From an uncultured Catenibacterium sp. (GTDB taxonomy: Bacteria; Bacillota_I; Bacilli_A; Erysipelotrichales; Coprobacillaceae): a DNA stretch of 64,000 nt. Shown here in pieces: positions 9,321 through 17,423 of the stretch (position 1 is its first letter; every line of letters begins with the position of its first letter). A program made the translations under genes and the position numbers. The stretch lies in NCBI GenBank assembly GCA_900540685.1, contig UQGS01000005.1, positions 5,176 through 69,175 of the forward strand. Reading direction: 5' to 3'. The notes below the pieces were generated by a model. That model did not search any database. It was given only the letters and a program-made list of their open reading frames with translations, and was not told the DNA's origin.

Positions 9321-9965
9321 ATGAAATTATTATTAACTGGTTTCGACCCATTTGGTGGCGAACCAATCAATCCTGCCTGGGAAGCTGTAAAAAGAGTTTC
9401 TGACAAGGTAGGAGATGTAGAAGTTGTAAAACTTATGGTTCCTACAGTATTCTACAAATCTATCGATACAGTAGCTGCTGCAATCGAAAAAGAAAAACCA
9501 GATGCTGTATTATGTATTGGACAGGCTGGGGGACGTTTTGATTTAAACCCAGAACGTGTGGCAATCAATATCAATGATGCACGTATTCCTGATAATGAAG
9601 GGAATCAGCCTTTAGATGGTCCAGTATTCGAAGATGGAGAAACTGCTTATTTTGCTACATTACCAATTAAGGCAATGGCTGAAGAAATTCGTAAAGCAGG
9701 TGTTCCTGCAAGTGTTTCTAATACTGCTGGTACTTATGTATGTAACCATTTAATGTATGGTGTACTTTATACACTTGCAAATAAATATCCAGATGTTCGT
9801 GGTGGATTCATGCATGTTCCATTCATCACTAGCCAGGTTATTAACCGTAAGCCAATTGCTCCATCATTAAGTCTTGAACAGATTGTAACTGGTATTGAAG
9901 CGGCTGTGAAAGCTATTGGTGAAAACCAGGAAGATATCAAGACTGTTGAAGGTCAGACTCACTAA
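9321..9965 (+). CDS. pcp: Pyroglutamyl-peptidase I
   Basis: The 214-residue protein opens LLTGFDPFGG and has the family C15 catalytic triad at the expected spacing: Glu78 (in NPERVA), Cys141 (in GTYVCNHLMYG) and His165 (in FMHVPF). It removes N-terminal 5-oxoproline (pyroglutamate) from peptides in the cytoplasm. AAGGAGG precedes the start. It is the last gene of the DUF969-DUF979-pcp operon and is followed by a long hairpin terminator that belongs to a repeated family. Confidence 0.96.
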   Translation: MKLLLTGFDPFGGEPINPAWEAVKRVSDKVGDVEVVKLMVPTVFYKSIDTVAAAIEKEKPDAVLCIGQAGGRFDLNPERVAININDARIPDNEGNQPLDGPVFEDGETAYFATLPIKAMAEEIRKAGVPASVSNTAGTYVCNHLMYGVLYTLANKYPDVRGGFMHVPFITSQVINRKPIAPSLSLEQIVTGIEAAVKAIGENQEDIKTVEGQTH

Positions 9966-10023
9966 GAGGCTGTAACGAATAGATAGTATTTACTACTACC
10001 TAGAGCGTTACAGCTCTTTTTTC
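9966..10023 (+). repeat. Repeated hairpin terminator element, copy 1 (after pcp)
   Basis: GGCTGTAACGAATAGATAG begins the left half and GAGCGTTACAGCTC ends the right half, followed by TTTTTTC. The same element occurs in reverse orientation at 61829-61884 and in shorter forms at 14685-14720 and 40128-40172. It acts as terminator for pcp and abuts the IS relic. Confidence 0.75.
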
Positions 10024-10027
10024 TATA

Positions 10028-10237
10028 TGAAATTCACCAAGTTCCTTGCGGTAGTTTACACTTGTTCTAATTTTTGATTTAGTGCATGTTGATTTGAAGA
10101 GAAAACCATTACAGTGGTGGTTTAATAGCTTTACGTATTTCATATATGCCTCTTGTATCTATTGTTACCTTATCTACTTCTAACTGATGACCAGGTAGAT
10201 CTCGGTCTGCTTTTTTGCTTTTTATGAACTTACTCAT
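10028..10237 (-). pseudogene. Transposase relic (C-terminal fragment, same family as 61250-61724)
   Basis: The minus strand here aligns base for base, with small indels, to the transposase relic at 61250-61456. Both encode GH-x-x-EVDKVTIDTR and then share CGTAAAGCT, CACTGT, ACTAAATCAAA and AAGGAACTTG.TGAATTTCAT. A 42-residue open frame (10109-10237) with a chance AAGGTGG site lies inside, but a 5-nt deletion after VTIDTRGIYE destroys the original frame. It is therefore decayed IS DNA, not a peptide gene. It sits right beside the repeated terminator and just upstream of the first bacteriocin-like gene. Confidence 0.82.
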
Positions 10238-10381
10238 TACAGCCACCTTTTTGTGTTTGACTATAATTGATAAAATATAAATTTCATTTTTAATGAAAGC
10301 CTTCACATGTGTATTGTGGCATAGTATACTGAAATAAAGTTAATCGATTATTATAAACTATAAAGAAAGGAAAAAAGAATC

Positions 10382-10762
10382 ATGAATAAAAAAATTGTAT
10401 TTATTATTTGTTTTTTGTTTGGAATTATTAGTGTTAAAAATGTATACGCAGCATCTTTGAATAAGTCTCTTCGTACGACATGTGCAGGTACGAGTGCAAG
10501 TGTAACAGCAACTTATTATACACATGAAACAACAAGATGGAAGATAAGTAATCCATTTAATATTGGATATTCTGGAAGAGGCGGATATGCTTCTAAGTCA
10601 GGCAAACCTCAGACATCTAAATCTGGTAGTGTTTATAAATGTTCACAGAGAGTAGGTTTTTCTAGTACAGATTATAATAGTGTTACTAGAACAGGATACA
10701 GTACATATCATTGGGAAATAAATGGAAATACTAATAAATGGGGTTCGTGTTATACGAAATAA
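10382..10762 (+). CDS. Secreted bacteriocin-like peptide, locus 1
   Basis: The 126-residue precursor has a Sec signal peptide (basic MNKK, hydrophobic 5-19, likely cut after VYA at residue 23). The mature part of about 103 residues is rich in Ser, Thr, Gly and Tyr, basic, with three Cys (34, 87, 123). I find no confident family match. The setting (small secreted protein directly before a two-gene ATPase-permease set) resembles lactococcin-972-type loci, so a secreted antibacterial protein is the best guess. An AAAGGA site precedes the ATG, and a candidate -10 (TATACT) lies near 10325. A hairpin separates it from the ABC genes. Confidence 0.6.
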   Translation: MNKKIVFIICFLFGIISVKNVYAASLNKSLRTTCAGTSASVTATYYTHETTRWKISNPFNIGYSGRGGYASKSGKPQTSKSGSVYKCSQRVGFSSTDYNSVTRTGYSTYHWEINGNTNKWGSCYTK

Positions 10763-10766
10763 TAAG

Positions 10767-10793
10767 GCTTCTAGCTTTGCTAGAAGCTTTTAT
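10767..10793 (+). terminator. Hairpin between precursor gene and ABC genes
   Basis: A perfect 9-bp stem (GCTTCTAGC/GCTAGAAGC, TTT loop) followed by TTTTATT lies between the precursor stop and the ABC start at 10811. It probably lets the precursor transcript exceed the ABC transcript. Confidence 0.7.
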
Positions 10794-10810
10794 TAGAAGG
10801 GAATGATAAT

Positions 10811-12610
10811 ATGATTGAATTAAAGGACATTTGTATAGAATATGATAGGGTTATTCTTGATCATGCCTCTATTTCTATTCCTGCACATTCTATTACTCTT
10901 ATAAGAGGGAAGAGTGGTTCAGGTAAGACAGCTCTTCTCTATTGTATTTCGCTTATGGATACAAAAAGCAAGTATCAATACTATTATGATCATCGTCTCA
11001 TAGGAGAAAAAGATAGAAATAATATCAGAAAAGAATGTATCAGCTATGTATTACAGGAAAATGATTTATTAGCTCATCTAGATGTCAAAGGTACATTACA
11101 GTATTTTGCACATATTCACAATAAACACTTATCTGATAAAGATATACAGGATTATCTTGATAAGATGCATCTTGATGTGACTTTGGATCAGAATGTCATG
11201 ACGCTATCTTTAGGGGAAAGACAGAGGCTTTCTATCGCAACAGCGCTTGTAAGTAATCCACAAGTACTTGTCTTAGATGAACCTACAGCTTCATTGGATC
11301 ATGAAAATGAAATAGAAATATACAATATCTTAAAAGAACTAAGTACACATATGACAATAGTTTTAGCTTCTCATTCAGAAGAAAGTATAAAGTATGCAGA
11401 TGTTGTCTATACTTTAGAAAATAATCAGTTGAGTGTGAATTCTTCAATGATATCAGATGATCCATGTGGAGAGGGTGTTATCTCTCAGGTTGATCATAAG
11501 TTCTATAAAGAGTATGTAAAGGACTATGTGAAACATTATAGGTTCATGTATGTTTTGATGATGATGATGTTTATTTTGTCTCTTGTCTCTGGACAGATGA
11601 TTCTTGGTATTATTGATCATTCAAGAAAACAAGGTATGCAGATGCTTATAGGACAATTAGAAAATAAGGCTATTATTACCAAGGATAAGCATAGTTATGT
11701 GGATCAGGATTATTCTCATTTCATAAAAATAGATGACAAGAATACGCTTCCTCTATATAAAATATATACACAAATAGAAGGAGAGGATGTTTATCTTGTG
11801 CCTTATTTCAAGGATGATGATCTTTCTAAATATATAGATAGAAATATCCAGGAAACAAGGTCAGGTATTTATATGGACAATGATACCTATTATCGCCTGA
11901 ATCAGATATCTTCTCACAATAAAGTTAAACTAGATCTTTATATCACTGATCAAAATGGTATGCATCAGACTTCTTATACCTTTGATATGAATGGTGTATT
12001 TAGGAATAATAAAAAGGTTCATTATGTGTCAAAGAGTCAGAGATATATCTATGTCCCATATTCAATTCTTCAGGACATCTATAAACAATCAGAATGTACA
12101 CCACGTTATATAGGTTATATCATCAAGACAGATACCTATGATGAATTGAATGAATTGGTAGATTATTATGAATCAAAAGGATACAGAATCAATGATTCAT
12201 TCACTGATAGAGAAGCTATGAATAGTCTTGATTCATATTATAAGAATATGATGTTTACATTTGCGGGTGTGATTCTAGTTATTAGTGTACTTATTGATAT
12301 TGTATTGGAATCTCATCTACTGATGCAGAGAAAAAAAGAACTTGTACTTCTTTTGATATCAGGATTATTAAAAAAGGATCTACAAAGAATATCCATGATA
12401 GAAACATTGGGAAGTATATCTATAGTAGTAGTTGGTTCTACCTTAATTTCCTTAGTGATGTCTCTTATGCTAGGGACTTTTGATATAGTGACACTTTCTA
12501 GTATGACTGTCTTATTCATAGTTATCTTATTGATAGAAAGAATGGTTCTTCAAAACAAATTCATTAATAAGCTGAATATAGTAGATGAATTAAGAAATGA
12601 GGTGCATTAA
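10811..12610 (+). CDS. ABC transporter, ATPase fused to MacB/FtsX-type permease, locus 1 subunit A
   Basis: The 599-residue fusion has an N-terminal ATPase (about 1-205: Walker A GKSGSGKT at 33-40, signature LSLGERQR, Walker B VLVLDEPTAS). A MacB-like permease follows: one helix near 245-265, a large outer domain (about 270-480) and helices near 490-510, 535-555 and 560-580. It is likely one half of a heterodimer with the protein encoded next. Because the precursor upstream has its own Sec signal, the pair more probably gives self-immunity or removes peptide from the membrane than secretes it; that is inference. A close paralogue is at 53671-55470. GGGAATGATAAT precedes the ATG. Confidence 0.82.
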   Translation: MIELKDICIEYDRVILDHASISIPAHSITLIRGKSGSGKTALLYCISLMDTKSKYQYYYDHRLIGEKDRNNIRKECISYVLQENDLLAHLDVKGTLQYFAHIHNKHLSDKDIQDYLDKMHLDVTLDQNVMTLSLGERQRLSIATALVSNPQVLVLDEPTASLDHENEIEIYNILKELSTHMTIVLASHSEESIKYADVVYTLENNQLSVNSSMISDDPCGEGVISQVDHKFYKEYVKDYVKHYRFMYVLMMMMFILSLVSGQMILGIIDHSRKQGMQMLIGQLENKAIITKDKHSYVDQDYSHFIKIDDKNTLPLYKIYTQIEGEDVYLVPYFKDDDLSKYIDRNIQETRSGIYMDNDTYYRLNQISSHNKVKLDLYITDQNGMHQTSYTFDMNGVFRNNKKVHYVSKSQRYIYVPYSILQDIYKQSECTPRYIGYIIKTDTYDELNELVDYYESKGYRINDSFTDREAMNSLDSYYKNMMFTFAGVILVISVLIDIVLESHLLMQRKKELVLLLISGLLKKDLQRISMIETLGSISIVVVGSTLISLVMSLMLGTFDIVTLSSMTVLFIVILLIERMVLQNKFINKLNIVDELRNEVH

Positions 12611-12611
12611 G

Positions 12612-14693
12612 GTGATTGAAATCAAAAATTTGAATATATCATTTGGTGACAAAGTAATCTTAAATAATGCGTCATTTCATACTTCTCCAGGTGTATTGAC
12701 TATTATTAGGGGAAAGAGTGGTTCTGGAAAGTCTACTTTCTTAAAAACTTTTCAATTCGCATATGAGTGTGAATATATCTATGAAGGACAGAGAATAGAT
12801 GAGTTAGATCCAGATAGTAGACAACAGTTCATTTATGATCATATGGTCAATGTACCACAGATTCCTTTATTTATTGAAGGAATGACTATAGAGGAACATA
12901 TTAAACAATTAGTTAAATTAGGTTATCGTAGAAATGATATATATGAAGAAAAGTTTGGTATAGCTTCTTTAAAGAAAAAATATCCTAGAAACTTATCAGG
13001 TGGTGAAAAGACAAGAGTCGCTATCTGTTTAGCTATAATGAGTCAGCCAGAAATATTGATACTTGATGAGCCTACAGCCGCTTTGGATGCATCCTATGCG
13101 ATAGAAATGATTAAGTATCTAAAAGAGTATGCTGAAGAAGGACATTATGTGATTGTGGCAACTCATGATGGAAGGATGATTGAAGAAGCAGATGTACTCT
13201 ATAAGGTTGATCAAACACTTATTCTAGAAAAAGAGAATCAAAGAGAAACATCTCTTATATCACAGATACCACATAATCATAAATTATTTAATCTACGTTT
13301 TTCTCATCGTACTTTTAGAATAGTAATGAATATACTTGTTGCTTTCACAATGATTATATGTGCATATAGCTATAATATTTATGGACATTATAATGCATCT
13401 TATGAACAAAAAATCAATACAATTGCCTCTAGAGACTTAACTGTATATAAGGAAAAGATGAGTAATGACTATTATTCATATGATGGTTCAGAGTTTCCTA
13501 TGACGCAATCAGATTATAAAAAGATTAGATCTGTAAAGAATGTGGAGAGTGTTAAATGGCGTTATGAAAAAGAATACGATGATGTTATGAGACTTGGATT
13601 AGATTCTGAAACTGAATTGAAATATCAAGAAGCAAAACTTACAGGAAAGAAATGTAATCAAACAATAAATCTAGTGAGTATGCAGGTATATGAGGATGAA
13701 GATGATTATACAAATTTAACTGTAAAGCACAATGATAATAAAGGTGTATATATAAGTAATCAGTTATTATCTAATCAGGATATTTCAGTTGATTCAATCA
13801 ATATGGATGATCTTAAATTAAAGTTTTATTTACCTATTCCTATGTATGATGCATCAGGTATTACACAGACAGTTATTGATTTAGAAGGTAGTGAATATGT
13901 GGATGTTAATACTGTCCTTGTGAATCTTGTAGAAGTAGAACTACCTGTAAGAGGTATACTAAAAGAAGGAACAGAAATAAGTTCAAATTCATATAATGGT
14001 ACTGGCAGTATCTATGTCCCACGAAGTGTTGTAAATCAATATAGAAAGACATATCATGCAACACAATCAAAAGTATTATATGGTGTACCTGGAGCGGAAG
14101 GAACTGATTATAAATACTATGAAGGATCATTACCTTCTACTTATACAATGAGTGATGTGGATCAGGTCGTTGTAGAAACACCTTGGAAACCAGGTGCTTA
14201 TACTGTAAGAGTAGATAGTTTGAAGAATATTGATCAAGTCACAAAACAACTAGAAAAACTAGGTTTTAATGTAGAAGGTGCTTTTGTAGATAATAGTGCA
14301 ATCAATAAACTCCTTTCCAACAACAAACAAGTATTAATACAATTCATGATTATAGTATTTGTATTGTTGTATGGGTTCTATTTCTATCTCAAGTATCTAA
14401 TTCTTAAAGAGGAGAAACAGACAAGAGATTTTCTCTATAACTTAGGTTTTACTACTAAGAGAATCAATAAGAGTTTCTATATGACCTATATCAAAAATAG
14501 TATTCTTTTAGGTGTTCTTGGAATAGTATTACTAGAAGTCTTTATCGAGTTTGTTATAAGGATACATATATATAGTTTGATTATACCTGTAACTAAAATG
14601 CTGATATTATTATTCTTTATCGCAGCATTCATCATAGAATTCCTTATTCCTATACTTATTCAAATGATTATGAAAAATCAAAAGGGACTGTAA
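12612..14693 (+). CDS. ABC transporter, ATPase fused to MacB/FtsX-type permease, locus 1 subunit B
   Basis: I place the start at GTG 12612, 1 nt after the previous stop, since MIEIKNLNISFG then lines up with the paralogue start MLEIKQLNVSFG and a GAGGTG site lies 6 nt upstream; this gives 693 residues. The ATPase part (about 1-205) has GKSGSGKS, LSGGEKTR and ILILDEPTAA. The permease part has one helix (about 240-258), an outer domain of about 310 residues, and three C-terminal helices. With the upstream fusion it should form a heterodimeric ABC complex. The close paralogue is at 51564-53669. A short repeat-type terminator follows. Confidence 0.82.
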   Translation: MIEIKNLNISFGDKVILNNASFHTSPGVLTIIRGKSGSGKSTFLKTFQFAYECEYIYEGQRIDELDPDSRQQFIYDHMVNVPQIPLFIEGMTIEEHIKQLVKLGYRRNDIYEEKFGIASLKKKYPRNLSGGEKTRVAICLAIMSQPEILILDEPTAALDASYAIEMIKYLKEYAEEGHYVIVATHDGRMIEEADVLYKVDQTLILEKENQRETSLISQIPHNHKLFNLRFSHRTFRIVMNILVAFTMIICAYSYNIYGHYNASYEQKINTIASRDLTVYKEKMSNDYYSYDGSEFPMTQSDYKKIRSVKNVESVKWRYEKEYDDVMRLGLDSETELKYQEAKLTGKKCNQTINLVSMQVYEDEDDYTNLTVKHNDNKGVYISNQLLSNQDISVDSINMDDLKLKFYLPIPMYDASGITQTVIDLEGSEYVDVNTVLVNLVEVELPVRGILKEGTEISSNSYNGTGSIYVPRSVVNQYRKTYHATQSKVLYGVPGAEGTDYKYYEGSLPSTYTMSDVDQVVVETPWKPGAYTVRVDSLKNIDQVTKQLEKLGFNVEGAFVDNSAINKLLSNNKQVLIQFMIIVFVLLYGFYFYLKYLILKEEKQTRDFLYNLGFTTKRINKSFYMTYIKNSILLGVLGIVLLEVFIEFVIRIHIYSLIIPVTKMLILLFFIAAFIIEFLIPILIQMIMKNQKGL

Positions 14694-14720
14694 TGAATAG
14701 AGCGTTACAGTTCTTTTTTC
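14685..14720 (+). repeat. Repeated hairpin terminator element, short copy
   Basis: ACTGTAA (14687-14693) and TTACAGT (14705-14711) flank TGAATAGAGCG and are followed by TCTTTTTTC. It is a shortened version of the element after pcp and overlaps the stop of the ABC gene. Confidence 0.65.
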
Positions 14721-14772
14721 TTGCGTCTAAACCTTACTTTAGGGTTAAAATTAAGGTAAGGAGGATATGTAT

Positions 14773-15891
14773 ATGAAGAAATTAGGATTTGGTTTAATGC
14801 GTCTACCATTACTAGATCAAAATGATGCAGGCAGCATTGATATTGAAGAAACTAAAAGAATGGTGGATACATTTTTAGAAAAAGGCTTTACTTATTTTGA
14901 TACAGCCTGGATGTATTGTGCCTTTAAGAGTGAAGAAGCGACTAAGACAGCTTTGGTAGAAAGACATCCAAGAGATTCTTTCACATTGGCTGATAAGCTT
15001 CATGCAGGCTTTATTGAAACAAAAGAAGATAGAGATAGAATCTTCAATGAACAGTTAAGAAAAACAGGTGCAGAATACTTTGATTATTATCTCTTGCATG
15101 ATGTAGGAACAGATCATTATAAGAAATATACAGAGTTAGACTGTTTTACATGGTTAAAGGATAAGAAGGAAAAGGGATTAGTAAAGCATATTGGTTTCTC
15201 TTTCCATGATAATGCAGACTTATTAGAGCGTGTCTTATCTGAGCATCCAGAAGTAGAATTTGTACAGCTTCAGCTAAACTATCTAGACTGGGATAGTGAA
15301 GGTGTACAGTCTCGTAAATGTTATGAAACTGCAGTAAGACATCATGTCCCCGTATTTGTAATGGAACCAGTTAAGGGTGGTACTCTCGCAAATGTACCTG
15401 ATGAAGTAGAAGAGACATTCAAGTCTTATCATCCAGATATGTCTATTCCATCTTGGGCAATCCGTTTTGCGGCAAGTTTAGATAATGTTCAGGTTGTCTT
15501 ATCTGGTATGAGTAATATGGAACAGCTATTAGATAATACAGGTTATATGGAAGACTTTAAGCCTTTAAATAATGAAGAACAGACACTAATTAAGAAGGCT
15601 GTTGATATTATTAATAGTAGTATTGAAATTCCTTGTACAGGCTGTTCTTATTGTACAGAAGGTTGTCCAATGCATATTGCGATTCCTAAATACTTCTCAC
15701 TCTATAATGCTGATAAACAGGAAGTAGCGACTAAATCATGGAGACCTCAGGGAGAATACTATACACGTTTAACACATACATTTGGTAAAGCAAGTGAATG
15801 CATTGGATGTGGGCAGTGTGAAGCGGCATGTCCACAGCATCTTCCAATTATTGAGAACTTGCAGAAAGTCGCAGAATACTTTGAAAAATAA
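14773..15891 (+). CDS. Aldo/keto reductase with C-terminal 4Fe-4S domain
   Basis: ATG 14773 sits 8 nt after AAGGAGG and is preferred over ATG 14767, giving 372 residues. Residues 1 to about 270 are an aldo/keto reductase barrel (GFGLMRLP, FDTAWMY, DKLHA, DYYLLHDVG, MEPVKGG). The C-terminal hundred residues carry two Cys groups, CTGCSYCTEGCP and CIGCGQCEAACP, typical of ferredoxin-like clusters found in a large group of anaerobe AKRs. It probably reduces a carbonyl or handles electrons in the cytoplasm; the substrate is unknown. A terminator follows. Confidence 0.9.
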   Translation: MKKLGFGLMRLPLLDQNDAGSIDIEETKRMVDTFLEKGFTYFDTAWMYCAFKSEEATKTALVERHPRDSFTLADKLHAGFIETKEDRDRIFNEQLRKTGAEYFDYYLLHDVGTDHYKKYTELDCFTWLKDKKEKGLVKHIGFSFHDNADLLERVLSEHPEVEFVQLQLNYLDWDSEGVQSRKCYETAVRHHVPVFVMEPVKGGTLANVPDEVEETFKSYHPDMSIPSWAIRFAASLDNVQVVLSGMSNMEQLLDNTGYMEDFKPLNNEEQTLIKKAVDIINSSIEIPCTGCSYCTEGCPMHIAIPKYFSLYNADKQEVATKSWRPQGEYYTRLTHTFGKASECIGCGQCEAACPQHLPIIENLQKVAEYFEK

Positions 15892-15900
15892 CTTTTTCTT

Positions 15901-15936
15901 AAACATCATGGTAAAATAGTATCATGATGTTTTTTT
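15901..15936 (+). terminator. Terminator after aldo/keto reductase
   Basis: The stem AAACATCATG/CATGATGTTT is followed by a T run. It lies immediately before the ribosome binding site of the next gene. Confidence 0.78.
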
Positions 15937-15949
15937 ATAGGAGGAATTT

Positions 15950-16735
15950 ATGAAGACACTCTATGTAACAGATCTAGATGGAACACTACTAGAACCTGAT
16001 AAATCAATTAAACCAGATAATTTAAAACTAATAAATCAATTAATCGATGAAGATGTGAATATTACCTATGCCACTGCACGTTCTCTTATTACTGCAAAAC
16101 AGGTCATAGGTGATATAAACTTTAAGCTTCCTGTCATTGTCCAGAATGGGACATTTATACTCTCACCTGAAGGAGATGTCATCTTAGGAAACTATTTAGG
16201 TGATTCTATATTGGATACTGTAAAGAATTATGATATCTCACCTATTGTATATTCTCAAAGAGGAAAGAATAATTACTTCTCTTATATTAAGGATAAGATG
16301 AGTGCAGGAGTGAAAGCTTTTGTGGATGATCATTTAGATGATCCTAGAAATAATCCTGTGAATACTTATGAAGAACTCTATGAAGGGGATATCTTCTATT
16401 TATTATTGATAGATGATTATGATAAATTAAAGCCTTTGTATGATCTATTTAAGGAAGACTATTATGCTGTCTTTGATCAGGAAATGTATTCTCATGACTG
16501 GTGGTTAGAGGTTATGTCACCTGATGCTTCTAAAGCCAATGCCATCAAATACTTAAAACAGAAGCTGCAATGTGATGAAGTCGTTGTATTTGGGGATGGC
16601 AAGAATGATATAGAAATGTTTGAAGAAGCTGATTATAGCTGTGCTGTAGAGAATGCAAATGAAGAACTTATTAAATGTGCTGATGAAGTTATTCATATAA
16701 GTGTGCCTCAGTATATAAAACAGAGAGAAAAATAA
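15950..16735 (+). CDS. HAD superfamily Cof-type phosphatase
   Basis: The 261-residue protein has the HAD motifs in order: DLDGTLLEP (motif I, nucleophile Asp), a Thr/Ser motif II near ITYATARS, and GDGKNDIEMF (motif IV) near residue 210. The Cof/YwpJ-like cap lies between. Such enzymes dephosphorylate small sugar or cofactor phosphates in the cytoplasm. TAGGAGG precedes the ATG. The substrate cannot be read from the sequence. Confidence 0.9.
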   Translation: MKTLYVTDLDGTLLEPDKSIKPDNLKLINQLIDEDVNITYATARSLITAKQVIGDINFKLPVIVQNGTFILSPEGDVILGNYLGDSILDTVKNYDISPIVYSQRGKNNYFSYIKDKMSAGVKAFVDDHLDDPRNNPVNTYEELYEGDIFYLLLIDDYDKLKPLYDLFKEDYYAVFDQEMYSHDWWLEVMSPDASKANAIKYLKQKLQCDEVVVFGDGKNDIEMFEEADYSCAVENANEELIKCADEVIHISVPQYIKQREK

Positions 16736-16784
16736 AATGTTTTTTGAATACCCATAATCAATAATAGAAAGGATAGTGCTAATT

Positions 16785-17072
16785 ATGGCAACAAAAAGTG
16801 CAAATGTAACGGCTCGTGTACAGCCTGAAATTAAACGACAGGCGGAGGTAGTATTGGAAAAGATAGGATTACCTGTTTCGGATATCTCATACAGACAAAT
16901 TATTATGACAGGCGGTGTTCCATATTCACTAACAGTTCCGAACTTGCCTACAAGGGACAGTATGACGGACGCAGAGTTTAATACATTGATGGAAAAAGGG
17001 TATCATCAGGCAAAGACAGAAGAAGGAATTTCTGTTTATGAAGCCTTTGAAAAAATTCGTGATGGTATTTAA
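16785..17072 (+). CDS. RelB/DinJ-family antitoxin
   Basis: I use ATG 16785 (95 residues), 11 nt after AAAGGA, rather than the GTG nine nt upstream. The N-terminal NVTARVQPEIKRQAEVVLEKIGL is the ribbon-helix-helix DNA-binding region of DinJ/RelB antitoxins, followed by SYRQIIMTGGVPYSLTVPN and a toxin-wrapping tail. A complete antitoxin normally neutralises the toxin encoded next and represses the pair. Here the toxin gene at 17075 is broken, so this is an orphan. Codon choice (CGG, CTG, GCG) looks richer in GC than its neighbours, which hints at horizontal origin. Confidence 0.85.
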   Translation: MATKSANVTARVQPEIKRQAEVVLEKIGLPVSDISYRQIIMTGGVPYSLTVPNLPTRDSMTDAEFNTLMEKGYHQAKTEEGISVYEAFEKIRDGI

Positions 17073-17074
17073 GC

Positions 17075-17218
17075 ATGCGGTATGAAGTTGAGCTGACCTC
17101 ACAAGCAATCATACAGTATATTTCTAAAGTACTGTTTGTACCGGAAACGGCACGCAAATGAGCAGACACTCTGCAAAGTGAAATCGGTGCTTATAAAGTT
17201 TATTTTTTACTAACATGA
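17075..17218 (+). pseudogene. Remnant of RelE/YafQ-type toxin
   Basis: The frame begins MRYEVELTSQAI 2 nt after the antitoxin stop, as expected for a RelE-like toxin of a DinJ pair. It continues ISKVLFVPETARK and then meets TGA at 17159, where these toxins commonly have Trp (K-W-A-D). Readable sequence continues as ADTLQSEIGA and then is lost. A few residues also appear to be missing inside the first helix. The family is normally about 90-110 residues, so this copy is inactive by stop, internal deletion and truncation. Confidence 0.75.
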
Positions 17219-17347
17219 GGTTTGTGGGGTTTCTAAAAAATGTTTTTTTAAATTTTTTTTGAAGTAAAAAAATGGCTTTATTATCACAAAAAGTGAAGAT
17301 ATGTATTGTATTTTTCTAATTGTAAGCACCTTTGTAACATTGACTAT

Positions 17348-17361
17348 TGTAAGCGTTTATG
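17348..17361. promoter_or_regulatory. cre-like site upstream of alcohol dehydrogenase
   Basis: TGTAAGCGTTTATG matches 12 of 14 positions of the CcpA consensus TGWAANCGNTNWCA. It lies about 65 bp before the Fe-ADH start. The rest of 17219-17423 is AT-rich with no gene. Confidence 0.5.
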
Positions 17362-17423
17362 TTAATATTTTCACTAGATGAAAGGTTAGTCATCAAAGGT
17401 ATTGTATAGGAGGAAAATATAAT

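Noticed and set aside
10109..10237. 42-residue frame with a ribosome binding site next to bacteriocin genes, at first taken for a RiPP or second peptide precursor
   Set aside because: Its DNA aligns with the transposase relic at 61250-61456, so it is IS debris with a chance start.
11283..11465. Several 60-100 residue frames on the opposite strand of the ABC genes (for example 11283, 12313, 13906, 52707, 54241, 58792)
   Set aside because: All are shadows within well-supported ABC coding regions and lack start signals.
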